A stretch of DNA of 64,000 bases from Spirosoma arboris (GTDB taxonomy: Bacteria > Bacteroidota > Bacteroidia > Cytophagales > Spirosomataceae): positions 678,922 to 742,921 of the forward strand of contig NZ_WPIN01000005.1 of NCBI RefSeq assembly GCF_009754945.1, read 5' to 3'. The notes below the pieces were generated by a model. It was not told where the DNA came from, did no database searches, and saw only the letters and a list, made by a program, of their open reading frames with translations. This document shows, piece by piece, positions 1 through 8,500 of this stretch (position 1 is its first letter; every line of letters begins with the position of its first letter). Made by a program: the position numbers and the translations under genes.

Positions 1-1
1 C

Positions 2-367
2 CCGGAAGCATTAAAGGAATGGATAAGCCAGGGTAAAAACGCTGAAGCATTTGTTAAAAGTTATGACAATTCGACTATCATAACTATTGGAGTGATTGGA
101 CGATTTTGTCAATTCATAGCCATAATCTGGCTTTCAGTATATTTATACAGGTTGCGGCAAATCAACATCTGGAGCCCAATCCTATCCGTATTTTTAAGTT
201 TACTAGGTATTATCACAGCAACCGTAGTCTATATTACTGAATTTAACTTTCCAAAGGGGTTTGAATTTCTAATGCTATTCTTTATTCCGGGAATCCCTTT
301 TTTAGTACTATACTGGATAGGCGTAGCTGTATTGACAAGATTCAGGAAAAGTAGAGTTGCAGTCTAA
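2..367 (+). CDS. C-terminal part of a membrane protein (5' end outside window)
   Basis: The reading frame is open from base 2 with no stop and ends at TAA 365-367, so this is the 3' part of a gene that starts before the window. A GTG at 92 could be read as a start, but the coding frame continues upstream of it. The visible 121 residues begin with a short soluble stretch and then contain three or four hydrophobic segments (around IAIIWLSVYLY, SVFLSLLGIITATVVYI, FLMLFFIPGIPFLVLYWIGV), ending in a basic tail (TRFRKSRVAV). This is an integral inner-membrane protein. I do not recognise the family and no function can be assigned. Confidence 0.6.
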   Translation, partial: PEALKEWISQGKNAEAFVKSYDNSTIITIGVIGRFCQFIAIIWLSVYLYRLRQINIWSPILSVFLSLLGIITATVVYITEFNFPKGFEFLMLFFIPGIPFLVLYWIGVAVLTRFRKSRVAV

Positions 368-427
368 AAAAACAGCCAACATTGAACGTAAATGAAGAGG
401 TTCGTAATCAATTGTTGACTCTATTCG

Positions 428-946
428 TCAAAATCTGATTTTCAATCCATAGTCACTTTTCAGGATTAACAAGGCTTCGGCATTTCCTTGGGCATCATCA
501 ACGGGATTGTGCGTATGGGTTGTTTTGCGTAAATGCTTAAATGTCTTGAAGGTATCTTTCACAAGGCCTTTGTATAAGCTCCCTAAATTATACGAGCTAT
601 GACCAAATGGGTTTTCGCCAAGAAAATGGTGAAAATACCAGCAGATAAACATCCAGTCGAAGCCATTATTATCGCTAATAAAAATAGGGCGGCTTTGGCA
701 GGTTTCTTCTATCCACGCCTTAAAATTTATCATCACCTGTTTTGGGTCGTCAAACACCAGCACCTCCTCTCTTGAGAATTCTGAAACCGCTAAAGCTTCG
801 GGGATAAATTTATCAGAAATCGGTTTTAAGGTTCCGTAAAACGTTTTGTCAAGTTGTTCATCAACTAAAACAGCACCAAAGGAAATCATTGAAAAGTCGC
901 CCGGAATAGGGCCGTCACTCTCAATGTCAACCATAATGTAGGCCAT
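428..946 (-). CDS. DnaQ-like 3'-5' exonuclease (DEDDh family)
   Basis: A 172-residue protein made of a single RNase H-like exonuclease domain. Exo I is DIESDG (D7, E9), exo II lies in SDNNGFDW, and exo III is H146-x4-D151 in HNPVDDAQGNAE, which gives the complete DEDDh metal-binding set. It should therefore hydrolyse single-stranded DNA or RNA from the 3' end with two divalent metals. It has no polymerase or other domain, so it is a stand-alone exonuclease rather than a polymerase proofreading domain; the biological substrate cannot be told. It is monocistronic and convergent with the partial gene at 2-367. Confidence 0.85.
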   Translation of the reverse strand: MAYIMVDIESDGPIPGDFSMISFGAVLVDEQLDKTFYGTLKPISDKFIPEALAVSEFSREEVLVFDDPKQVMINFKAWIEETCQSRPIFISDNNGFDWMFICWYFHHFLGENPFGHSSYNLGSLYKGLVKDTFKTFKHLRKTTHTHNPVDDAQGNAEALLILKSDYGLKIRF

Positions 947-1125
947 GCTGTAACTATGTATAAGGATGGATGCTAACGGGCTGCAATTACAGGTATTTTC
1001 CTAGAAAGACATACACACCCGAGACCATACAATAAGGAAATATGGTCTTTATGATTTATCAAAAGAGGGTTAGGCTAACAAACGGTTAGGAGCCGAACAA
1101 GGATGTATCAATTAACTCAAGCGTT

Positions 1126-1662
1126 ATGGACAGTATCAATCAACAACAGCCCGAAAAGAATCACGAAGATTTAGCAGGCGCCGAAGCCGGAAAAAAAATA
1201 AAAGAACTGGTTGGGAAAGCCAATACTTGTTTTTTCTGCACGAAGATCACGACGGGAGAGCCGCTGCGAACAAGGCCAATGTCGGTGCAAAAGGTAGATG
1301 ACGACGGTAATTTCTGGTTTTTAAGTGCCGCCGACAGCCACAAAAATGCGGAAATTCTGATCGATAGTCAGGTTCAACTCCTGTTCCAGGGTTCAGACTA
1401 TTCTGATTTTTTGAGTGTTTATGGGGTAGCTACGCTATCTAAAGACAAGCAACTCATTCAGGAGCTTTGGGAGCCTGTTTTAAAAACGTGGTTTACCGAA
1501 GGCGTCGATGATCCACGTATTACGGCGATAAAAATAGACACGCAGGAAGGTTACTATTGGGACAATAAGCATGGGAATGCAGTAGCGTTTGTCAAAACGA
1601 TCGCCGGGGCTATACTGGGGAAAACCCTGGATGACTCAATTGAGGGAAAGTTAAGCGTATAA
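1126..1662 (+). CDS. Pyridoxamine 5'-phosphate oxidase-fold general stress protein
   Basis: A 178-residue protein of the split-barrel flavin-binding family typified by general stress protein 26. It has the N-terminal KKIKELVGKANTCFFCT helix and strand, a TRPMSVQKVDDDGNFWFLS core, and the NAEILIDSQVQLLFQ segment typical of this group. Family members bind FMN, FAD or F420; the reaction is usually unknown, and a true PNPOx role in vitamin B6 synthesis is unlikely for this subgroup. It stands alone and is followed within 8 bp by a strong hairpin. A second, different PNPOx-fold gene lies at 56105-56569. Confidence 0.85.
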   Translation: MDSINQQQPEKNHEDLAGAEAGKKIKELVGKANTCFFCTKITTGEPLRTRPMSVQKVDDDGNFWFLSAADSHKNAEILIDSQVQLLFQGSDYSDFLSVYGVATLSKDKQLIQELWEPVLKTWFTEGVDDPRITAIKIDTQEGYYWDNKHGNAVAFVKTIAGAILGKTLDDSIEGKLSV

Positions 1663-1669
1663 TCATTTT

Positions 1670-1702
1670 CCACTGGCGCGAACTTGTGATTCGCGCCAGT
1701 GG
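1670..1702. terminator. Bidirectional hairpin between convergent genes
   Basis: Perfect 13-bp arms (CCACTGGCGCGAA at 1670-1682 and its complement at 1690-1702) with a 7-nt loop. It lies directly after the stop of the stress-protein gene and before the 3' end of the convergent permease gene, so it probably terminates both. Confidence 0.75.
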
Positions 1703-1795
1703 GGATTAAGATCGCATCGATATGGATGGGTATACTCAATATCCGGAAAATTCACGGACTGTTTTTCCTGAGTAGTAAGGGTAATATGCCAATTT

Positions 1796-3022
1796 CTACT
1801 CGCGCCGAATGGCTTCGACGGGGTCCAGTCGGGCGGCTCGCATGGCTGGATATGTTCCAAAGATGACGCCAATTAGCATCGCAATGACCATGATGATGAT
1901 AAACGTATTCCAGGTATACGCCATCTGAAAAGGGACATCTATCAGGGCTTTTACAATTGGTACGAAAGCCAGCGTACTTAATAAGCCCAATGCTAGTCCA
2001 AGTAAACTGCCAAAGGTCGAAATCGTTATGGACTCAGACAGAAACTGCCATAAAATATCCTGCCGTTTTGCGCCGAGCGCTTTGCGAACACCAATTTCAA
2101 CAGTACGTTCTGTTACGGAAATAAGCAGTACGTTCATAACGCCAATCCCGCCAACCAGTACCGAAATACCCACAATCATTCCCATAATCAGGCGAAATAA
2201 CAGGAACCCTTTGGCAACCTGACCGACACGTTGTTCATTAGTAATAATTGAGAAATCGGCCAGTTTGGTTTTCATATTAGCAGTCAGCCAGTTCTCAATC
2301 TGCTTTTTTAGCTCAGGCACTTCTTCTACGTTCTTAGCCTCAATGATGCCCATGGGCGGAGTAGCTTTCAGAACACTATCTGGAAATAGCGTAACGAGCA
2401 TCATCAACTGACCAACTTTAGCATCCTTATCCGCCGAAATTCCGACAACGGTCAGCAGAGTACCTTTATATACAATCTGCTGGTTGATTGCCGTTTTCTC
2501 AGGCTTCTTTCCGGTTAGCTGTTTTGCCAATCGCTGATTGATAACGGCAACAGGGCGCTTATTTTTCAGATCGGTTTCGCTAAAAGCCGTGCCATAAAGC
2601 AACTCAATATCTGGGTGAAGTGGCAGGCTCATACCCGTGACAATGGTGCCGATAGGGCGATTATCTGTCTTTGTGGTAATTTCATCACTTTGTCGACTAT
2701 AGAGGTACCCCGCTGCCGGTTTTGTCAGAGATGACCGCAGCTTTGTAAAGGAATCGTAATTTAAATACTCATAGTTCTGCTTCTTCACCCCTACCTCATT
2801 CACCGATTTGTAAAGATTGGGCTGTATCAGAATGGCCTTCAATGAGGTAGTCTTTGTGATTTGCTCCTGAGCATACTGCTCCATACCATCAATCAACGAC
2901 AGCATAGCGACCAGGGCAGCTACGCCAATAACAATACCCAGTATCGACAGAATAGTATGGAAAAAGCGAGTGCGGATATTTTGTAAAGCCGTCGCAAACG
3001 AAACCAGGATTTTCTTGCCCAT
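1796..3022 (-). CDS. MacB/FtsX-type ABC transporter permease
   Basis: A 408-residue protein with the MacB topology: one N-terminal membrane helix (about residues 20-42, TILSILGIVIGVAALVAML), a periplasmic MacB_PCD domain of roughly 200 residues, and a C-terminal FtsX domain with three helices containing the typical segments GIGVMNVLLISVTERT, EIGVRKALGA and the closing AARLDPVEAIRRE. Members of this family are mechanotransmission permeases that pair with an ATPase and often a membrane-fusion protein for export of lipids, peptides or toxins. No ATPase or HlyD-like partner lies next to it here, so its partner must be encoded elsewhere. Confidence 0.88.
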   Translation of the reverse strand: MGKKILVSFATALQNIRTRFFHTILSILGIVIGVAALVAMLSLIDGMEQYAQEQITKTTSLKAILIQPNLYKSVNEVGVKKQNYEYLNYDSFTKLRSSLTKPAAGYLYSRQSDEITTKTDNRPIGTIVTGMSLPLHPDIELLYGTAFSETDLKNKRPVAVINQRLAKQLTGKKPEKTAINQQIVYKGTLLTVVGISADKDAKVGQLMMLVTLFPDSVLKATPPMGIIEAKNVEEVPELKKQIENWLTANMKTKLADFSIITNEQRVGQVAKGFLLFRLIMGMIVGISVLVGGIGVMNVLLISVTERTVEIGVRKALGAKRQDILWQFLSESITISTFGSLLGLALGLLSTLAFVPIVKALIDVPFQMAYTWNTFIIIMVIAMLIGVIFGTYPAMRAARLDPVEAIRRE

Positions 3023-3317
3023 GAAGGTTTAGTGCTAGTGTAGAAAGCTCAAAGTAAGGCGCTTTGCCAATTGCATGGAGCGCTTATGTGATAAGCGGAC
3101 GCGTACCAGAATTATACCGAAGACATTAGCACCTAATGCAAGCTAAAGCCCCGCTTCATCATCTATGTTAGTTAACACTTCCGTTTGCTAACTATTTTAT
3201 TTTCAGAACGATAAGTTTTACTTACTTAGGAGTCAGAATCCCCCAATTGATAGACCAATTGTACGTACCGAATAGCTCGTTAGACTACAGAGAATGTAAT
3301 CAGGATTTCTAAAAACG

Positions 3318-4232
3318 ATGAAAACACTAGCCCGATTCTCTATATTACTTGTGGTCGTTTTATCGACGATGGGCTGCCCTAACAAGAGTGATGACCCCAC
3401 TCCGCAGGCTACGACCAAAAGTAGTTCGAAAGCTATTGTAAAATTTACGGCGGATGGCGTCGATTTTGTGATTGACGAAAGCAAACAGACCATCTCTGCC
3501 GTTTATGTGGTCTCTGGTGATATCGATATTCAGAATCTGTATTTTAAGCCAACGATCACGCTGTCTGATAAGGCCACTTGTTCGCCCGCATCCGGCGTTC
3601 AGGTGGATTTGTTAAACCCCATCAAGTATGTCGTTACGGCTGAAGATGGTACGACAAAAACATACACGGTGGAGATCGCCATCTACGATCTTCCGGGTAA
3701 TTCAGACCTCACATTAACCAAAAGTACAGGCAGTACGCCAACCAAACTGTCCTTTACGTATTTGGTGCCATCGATCACCAGTTTGTTTGCAGGCACCTGG
3801 GTATTCGACCGCTCAGAAGCATTAGAAGTTCGTAAGGTGGGTAGCGATCAGGTATTGACCTTGCTACAGCAAACGCCAACCACGCAAACCGTAACGGTTC
3901 AGGTCAATGGCGTAGAGAAATCGCCCACCACCAGTTCAGGAAAATTCGGTAACGCGTTTACGTTAACGAGTACCAAAACATACACCAGCACCGACGACCA
4001 GGGCGACAGTGGTTCTGGTGCCTGGTCTATCGTTGATTTAGGCAAAAGTGCCCTGAATCGATATGAACTTAAGTTAGATGGTGTCACCATCGTCAGTGGA
4101 GGGCCAAGTGCCAGTGGGATAGTCACTTTCTACGTTGTAAGTATCAATGCAACCGAGCTACGTCTGACCCGCGATCCTACTACGACTTCATCATCAACGA
4201 CCAGCTTTTTCACCGTGTATAAAAAGCAGTAA
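3318..4232 (+). CDS. Secreted lipoprotein with DUF5018-like Ig domain
   Basis: A 304-residue lipoprotein. The leader ends in a lipobox (LSTMGC), followed by a low-complexity Ser/Thr/Lys linker. Residues about 40-125 form an Ig-like domain of the DUF5018 type (FTADGVDFVID, ISAVYVVSGDIDIQNL, YVVTAEDGTTKTYTV), known from Bacteroidota surface proteins. The C-terminal half is beta-rich, with FAGTWVFDR and LRLTRDPT segments resembling lipocalin-like surface lipoproteins. It is probably exposed on the outer membrane. It is divergent from the permease across a 295-bp gap. The ligand is unknown. Confidence 0.7.
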   Translation: MKTLARFSILLVVVLSTMGCPNKSDDPTPQATTKSSSKAIVKFTADGVDFVIDESKQTISAVYVVSGDIDIQNLYFKPTITLSDKATCSPASGVQVDLLNPIKYVVTAEDGTTKTYTVEIAIYDLPGNSDLTLTKSTGSTPTKLSFTYLVPSITSLFAGTWVFDRSEALEVRKVGSDQVLTLLQQTPTTQTVTVQVNGVEKSPTTSSGKFGNAFTLTSTKTYTSTDDQGDSGSGAWSIVDLGKSALNRYELKLDGVTIVSGGPSASGIVTFYVVSINATELRLTRDPTTTSSSTTSFFTVYKKQ

Positions 4233-4267
4233 TCGTTGAGTTGCCTTCACGGCCAGAAACACAGCCA

Positions 4268-4885
4268 CTACGCAAAAGGCGAACCTTTCTGGGTTAAATA
4301 CCGGCCAATGTTAAACGAGATACCGTTAAGTATCTCAACGTCTTTGTGCCAATCTTTTACCTGCCAGTCATCATTAGGTGTAGCGACTGTAACCTTTTTG
4401 GCTTGGGTTGTAATCCAGATTACTTTCTCTACGCCGAATTTCAGGAGTTTCTCTATTTTCTGGAAGATATAGCTATCACTGGTAACATCGGTGGGATCGG
4501 CAGTAATATCCACTTCAATCACGACCTTAGGAGGTACATGAACGTAAAATTCATCAATAGCTTCGATAGGTAGCGTGATTGTATCGAAAATGAGAATATC
4601 GCCAGCTAAGTTATTGCGCTTGTCGAGATGAAGGCCCGACTCGCTGGAAAGAATTATGAAATCATCTTCACTTAACTCCTTAAAAAGCAATCGTTGAACA
4701 TAGGCTACAATAAATGATTGTAATGCACTTGAACCCATAATTTCTGAAAACATTTTTGTGCCAGCCAATACCTCCTGATAGCCCTTATAATAAATAGGCT
4801 TACCATCCATGATTTCGTAAATCAGGTGTTCCGGCACTTTCGTCTTGGGCTTTCTCCCTTGCACTCCAGATTTGGTTGCTATCAT
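4268..4885 (-). CDS. Uma2-family restriction endonuclease-like protein
   Basis: A 205-residue protein of the Uma2 (DUF820) family, a PD-(D/E)xK nuclease fold. The core is visible: an acidic residue in LAGDILIFD, then PKVVIEVDI with the second acidic residue, a YIFQKIEKLLKFGVEKVIWI helix-strand, and the closing KKVTVATP strand. These proteins are common in Cytophagales and cyanobacteria, usually as stand-alone genes. Biological activity is largely uncharacterised, and no methylase or toxin partner is adjacent here. Two in-frame start candidates exist; the first (4885) gives a basic N-terminal tail. Confidence 0.8.
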   Translation of the reverse strand: MIATKSGVQGRKPKTKVPEHLIYEIMDGKPIYYKGYQEVLAGTKMFSEIMGSSALQSFIVAYVQRLLFKELSEDDFIILSSESGLHLDKRNNLAGDILIFDTITLPIEAIDEFYVHVPPKVVIEVDITADPTDVTSDSYIFQKIEKLLKFGVEKVIWITTQAKKVTVATPNDDWQVKDWHKDVEILNGISFNIGRYLTQKGSPFA

Positions 4886-4953
4886 TTCCCGCTCAATTTT
4901 TACTAGTCAAAGATACCCCAAATTTATTATTTGTGTCTTAATGCTTCGTTATC

Positions 4954-5002
4954 CTGATAACCATGATAGTGCGAACGTCTTCGTTCGTACTATCATGATC
5001 AG
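4954..5002 (-). terminator. Hairpin downstream of the VCBS gene
   Basis: Imperfect inverted repeat centred near 4978: CATGATAGT-g-CGAACG pairs with CGTTCG-t-ACTATCATG, extended by CTGAT/ATCAG at the ends. It lies 9 bp past the stop of the minus-strand gene at 5011-8394 and is placed as its terminator. Confidence 0.6.
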
Positions 5003-5010
5003 AAATATTA

Positions 5011-8000
5011 TCACTTGCTCAGTATAAACGTGCGCACAGCTTTCCCCGTCGCGCCAACCAACAATTCCGTATGTCCAGCAACTTGTACTGTCGCCAGATC
5101 TCGAACGTCGCCGTCCCACAGTAAACCTGATTGCGCCATCGGTACGTAGGCAAACAGACCTTTGCCTTTATTCAAAAATAACTGTCCCCGATTGGCGTCT
5201 TCCTTACCCAGTCGAACGCGGTTGTATTCGCGATTCCCGCCAATGATCAAATCAGGCAAGCCATCGTGATTGACATCGACGGTCGCTAAAGCATAAGCCG
5301 GAGCCATCTGCGCTTCAATGGGTAATGGCTGCATCGTAAATTTCGGAGTTGCTCCTCCACCGTTGCGAAACAACACGGTTTGCAGCGTCGTGGCGTCGAG
5401 CTTCTGGGACCGTTTTAACTCCTCAGGATCAAACAAATCGGTTATCGTTGCTTTAGAATAGCTCGTATAGTTTGTGAATTTCTTCCGCAACGTCACGACC
5501 TGATCAAGCATTTCGTCGCGAGCATTGAACGGATGCGGTTCTCCGTTGGCACGACCCGTTCGATCATAGCCAGCTAAAACTGGTAGCAGTGATCCCGCTA
5601 CGTTCTTAATGCCATATAGTGTTAAGGGACGGTTGGGTGTGGCCAGAAGCTGGCTGTTTAGTCCAGCGTTTGCGGCAATGATGTCTGGATTACCATCGTT
5701 ATCAATATCCTGAACCAGCAGACGATTCCAGCAACCAGTTGTAGTAGGTAGCCAATCAACAAGCGGCTGAAGCTTTCCCTGTTGGAAGGTGAACGCCTGA
5801 ATAGGTCCAAAATCGATAGCTACGAGTAATTCGGGCCGTTTGTCGCGATTAAGATCTGCAAAAGCGGCATCGGTTACCATACCTAGTTGAGACAGGATTG
5901 GCTGCGAACTCGATTGTTCTGAAAAATGGCCTTTTCCATCATTCACTAGCAAATGGCTAACAGGCGTTTCGGGATAACGACCCGGCACGACCCGCGCTCC
6001 GATAAATAAATCCCGGTCGCCATCACCATCGATATCCGCCGAACGAACGCAGGACGCACTTACCCGAACATCAGGAAACGCACTGGCTTTTGTCAAATGC
6101 CCCTGGCCATCGTTCAGATACAAACGCACTTGTAAGCGGACATCATCAACGGATAACTCATAACCCGCGCTACTCACCACCAAATCCAGATCGTGGTCGC
6201 CATCGACATCAAACCACTCGGCACCGGCATCTGCATAAGTCCGGTCAGCAAGTAGCGCCGGTTGAGGCATGGGCGAAAAACCACTGGCTCCAGCTATGAG
6301 AACCTGGCCGCCCTGTCCACGCCCACCACCGACAAAAACATCCGAGCGGCCATCACCATTGGCATCACCGACCGCAAAATCCGGCCCGGTTGGCGAAAGC
6401 ATGTAGGGCAATAAGGGTTGAATTTTAAAATCATTAATGGCTTCCTGCTGGTGCGTTACGGCCAGTTCATTGTCCGCTTGCCAGTATGGTTTTAGCGCAG
6501 CAGGCGGTGTCATTTCGCCCGTTGGGGCATAGGTAATTGTAAGTGGTTCAGTAATCTGGGTTGGGCGTACAAGCTGCGTTTTGCCATCTGCCCAACGAAC
6601 TCGGACTGAATCCACCGTCGTTGTTTTTCCCAATCCAAACAGTAAGGGTACATACATGGACGACTGAAAACCCCGTACCGGCATGAATTCCTGTACCTGC
6701 ATCTGACCACCGGCCCAGACAGTTGCGCGCGCGCCCATCAACTGAGCAGGACTTGGGCTTTTTAGTTGGAGTGTAAGATGGTTATTTGAGCCTTGTTCCT
6801 CAGCATGATTTTCGTAGATACTGGCTTCGGCATTTACATTATTGACTACCAGATCTAAATCACCATCGTTGTCTAAATCAGCATAAATTGCCCCATTCGA
6901 TTGCGAGGGCTCATTAAATCCCCAGGCTTTTGTTTCGTTCGTAAACGTTAACCGTCTATCTGGATCGCCAGACCGATTCCGGTAAATATAGTCGGGGGCA
7001 TCAATGCTTGGCATTTTGGCAATGACATCCATCGGATTCGTTTGCGCTCCCGTTTGACGTGCCTTCAACTGCTCGTCCATCGTAAACTTCAGGAATTCCA
7101 TATTCGTGTAATCACGGGCATAGCCATTGCTCACAAATAGGTCTTTCCAACCATCATTATCGAAATCAGCGAACAGGCCAGCCCAACTCCAGTCGGTATT
7201 AGAAACACCTGCCAACTGACCAATTTCGCTAAAGATAGGGGAAGAGAGCATGGAGCGCGGGGCAGGGTTATTGCTATTCTCTGCCCCGCGCTCCATGCTC
7301 CCCGCTATTTCCCCCACATTCAATTGTAGCATGTTACGCATGGTTTGGTGATGAAAACCGGATCGTAACAACTGTTTGTATTTATCGTAATTATCGTCCC
7401 CAGAGGTCAATTTGATACGCTCATTTCCTTCGGGGAGCATGTCGAGGGTTAGTAGGTCGATGCGACCATCGTTATTCACATCGGCAGCATCGGAGCCCAT
7501 CGAGTAGAGTGACGTATGGCCCATTGCTTCCCGCACGACCTCTTTAAATTTACCATCGTGCTGATTTATGTATAGGTAATCGTTTTCGTTGTAGTCGTTC
7601 GACACGTAGAAGTCGAGCCAGCCGTCGTTGTTAAAATCACTCACGGCAACACCCAAGCCGAAGCTCAACACATTGGATACCATGCCCGACGAGTTTGATA
7701 CATCAACGAATTTACCGCCTACATTTCGGTCGTTACGATACAGTTTGCTGGAGTAATTAGGATTCGTTTGCTGCTTAAAATCGCTGATCATACGGCTAAA
7801 TCCAGCAAACTCCTGCACCGAGTGGTTGAGCAGAAAGCAGTCCAGGTCGCCATCGCGGTCATAGTCGAAGAAAGCGGCCTGGGTTGAATACGCGGGATCA
7901 TCGAGACCATACTCAGCAGCTTTTTCTGAAAAGGTCAAATTCTTGTTGTTGATGAACAGTAGGTTCCGACGGAGCCGCGAATCTGTTGCCGCCGAACGAC

Positions 8001-8394
8001 AAACGTATAAATCGAGCCAGCCATCGGCATTAATATCGACTACCGAGACGCCAGTGTTCCAGCCATCGGCTGCGCTCACTCCGGCTTTGTCGGTAATGTC
8101 TTCGAATGTTAGTTTTCCTGAACTGGGTTCTGTTTTATTCAGGTAGAGTTTGTTGGCGTTCAGATTGCCGGTGAAGTATAAATCTGTCAGGCCATCGTTG
8201 TTGAAATCGCCCGCTGCTACGCCCCCGCCATTGTAGAAATACCCGTACTTCAGCACGTTGAATTCGGGCGATTCTTCCAGCATGTTTTTAAATGTGACCT
8301 TGGTCTGCGAGGAAGGTAGTTTTTCAAATAGTGTATCGGTACTGTCACAGGATGTGAAAAGTATTACAAGTAAACAGAGCGTAAGTAGCTTCAT
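5011..8394 (-). CDS. VCBS/FG-GAP repeat lipoprotein with UnbV-like domain (CRTAC1 type)
   Basis: A large secreted lipoprotein of about 1127 residues. I chose the ATG at 8394 rather than 8412 because it begins a clean leader (MKLLTLCLLVILFTSC) ending in a lipobox Cys. The body has many calcium-binding FG-GAP/VCBS motifs (DFNNDGLTDLYF, DINADGWLDLYV, DYDRDGDLDCFL, DLDNDGDLDLVV, DIDGDGDRDLFI and others), folding as beta-propeller blades. Between the propeller blocks is an ASPIC/UnbV-like region (LMGARATVWAGGQMQVQEF, FGLGKTTTVDSVRVRWADGK). It lies 100 bp downstream of the SusD-like and SusC genes on the same strand, so it is probably a surface partner in the same uptake unit. A palindrome is inserted in frame (7246-7300). 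Confidence 0.88.
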   Translation of the reverse strand: MKLLTLCLLVILFTSCDSTDTLFEKLPSSQTKVTFKNMLEESPEFNVLKYGYFYNGGGVAAGDFNNDGLTDLYFTGNLNANKLYLNKTEPSSGKLTFEDITDKAGVSAADGWNTGVSVVDINADGWLDLYVCRSAATDSRLRRNLLFINNKNLTFSEKAAEYGLDDPAYSTQAAFFDYDRDGDLDCFLLNHSVQEFAGFSRMISDFKQQTNPNYSSKLYRNDRNVGGKFVDVSNSSGMVSNVLSFGLGVAVSDFNNDGWLDFYVSNDYNENDYLYINQHDGKFKEVVREAMGHTSLYSMGSDAADVNNDGRIDLLTLDMLPEGNERIKLTSGDDNYDKYKQLLRSGFHHQTMRNMLQLNVGEIAGSMERGAENSNNPAPRSMLSSPIFSEIGQLAGVSNTDWSWAGLFADFDNDGWKDLFVSNGYARDYTNMEFLKFTMDEQLKARQTGAQTNPMDVIAKMPSIDAPDYIYRNRSGDPDRRLTFTNETKAWGFNEPSQSNGAIYADLDNDGDLDLVVNNVNAEASIYENHAEEQGSNNHLTLQLKSPSPAQLMGARATVWAGGQMQVQEFMPVRGFQSSMYVPLLFGLGKTTTVDSVRVRWADGKTQLVRPTQITEPLTITYAPTGEMTPPAALKPYWQADNELAVTHQQEAINDFKIQPLLPYMLSPTGPDFAVGDANGDGRSDVFVGGGRGQGGQVLIAGASGFSPMPQPALLADRTYADAGAEWFDVDGDHDLDLVVSSAGYELSVDDVRLQVRLYLNDGQGHLTKASAFPDVRVSASCVRSADIDGDGDRDLFIGARVVPGRYPETPVSHLLVNDGKGHFSEQSSSQPILSQLGMVTDAAFADLNRDKRPELLVAIDFGPIQAFTFQQGKLQPLVDWLPTTTGCWNRLLVQDIDNDGNPDIIAANAGLNSQLLATPNRPLTLYGIKNVAGSLLPVLAGYDRTGRANGEPHPFNARDEMLDQVVTLRKKFTNYTSYSKATITDLFDPEELKRSQKLDATTLQTVLFRNGGGATPKFTMQPLPIEAQMAPAYALATVDVNHDGLPDLIIGGNREYNRVRLGKEDANRGQLFLNKGKGLFAYVPMAQSGLLWDGDVRDLATVQVAGHTELLVGATGKAVRTFILSK
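7246..7300 (-). repeat. Perfect palindrome inside the VCBS coding sequence
   Basis: Two perfect 20-bp arms (7246-7265 and 7281-7300) with a 15-nt loop. Weaker pairing reaches out to about 7232-7317. It is in frame and encodes roughly residues 365-395, a Ser/Asn/Pro-rich stretch with no relation to the FG-GAP pattern on either side (MLQLN before, FSEIGQLAG after). Confidence 0.8.
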
Positions 8395-8404
8395 GGCATG
8401 AAAG

Positions 8405-8493
8405 TTAAACACGGAGAAACGGAGAACAACACGGAGATAACAGAGATTTTTTCTCCGTGCTCTCCGTGTCGTTCTCCGTTTCTCCGTGTTTAA
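8405..8493. repeat. Purine-rich hairpin element (family copy 1)
   Basis: An 89-bp inverted repeat. The left arm, from TTAAACACGGAGAAACGG, pairs with the right arm ending at 8493 with one mismatch over about 33 bp. Within each arm the unit CGGAGA recurs, so one strand is strongly purine-rich. It fills the gap between the SusD-like and VCBS genes and may act as an intra-operon terminator or mRNA stabiliser. Related elements lie at 23203-23303, 62381-62455 and 63070-63146. Confidence 0.8.
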
Positions 8494-8500
8494 GATTAGA

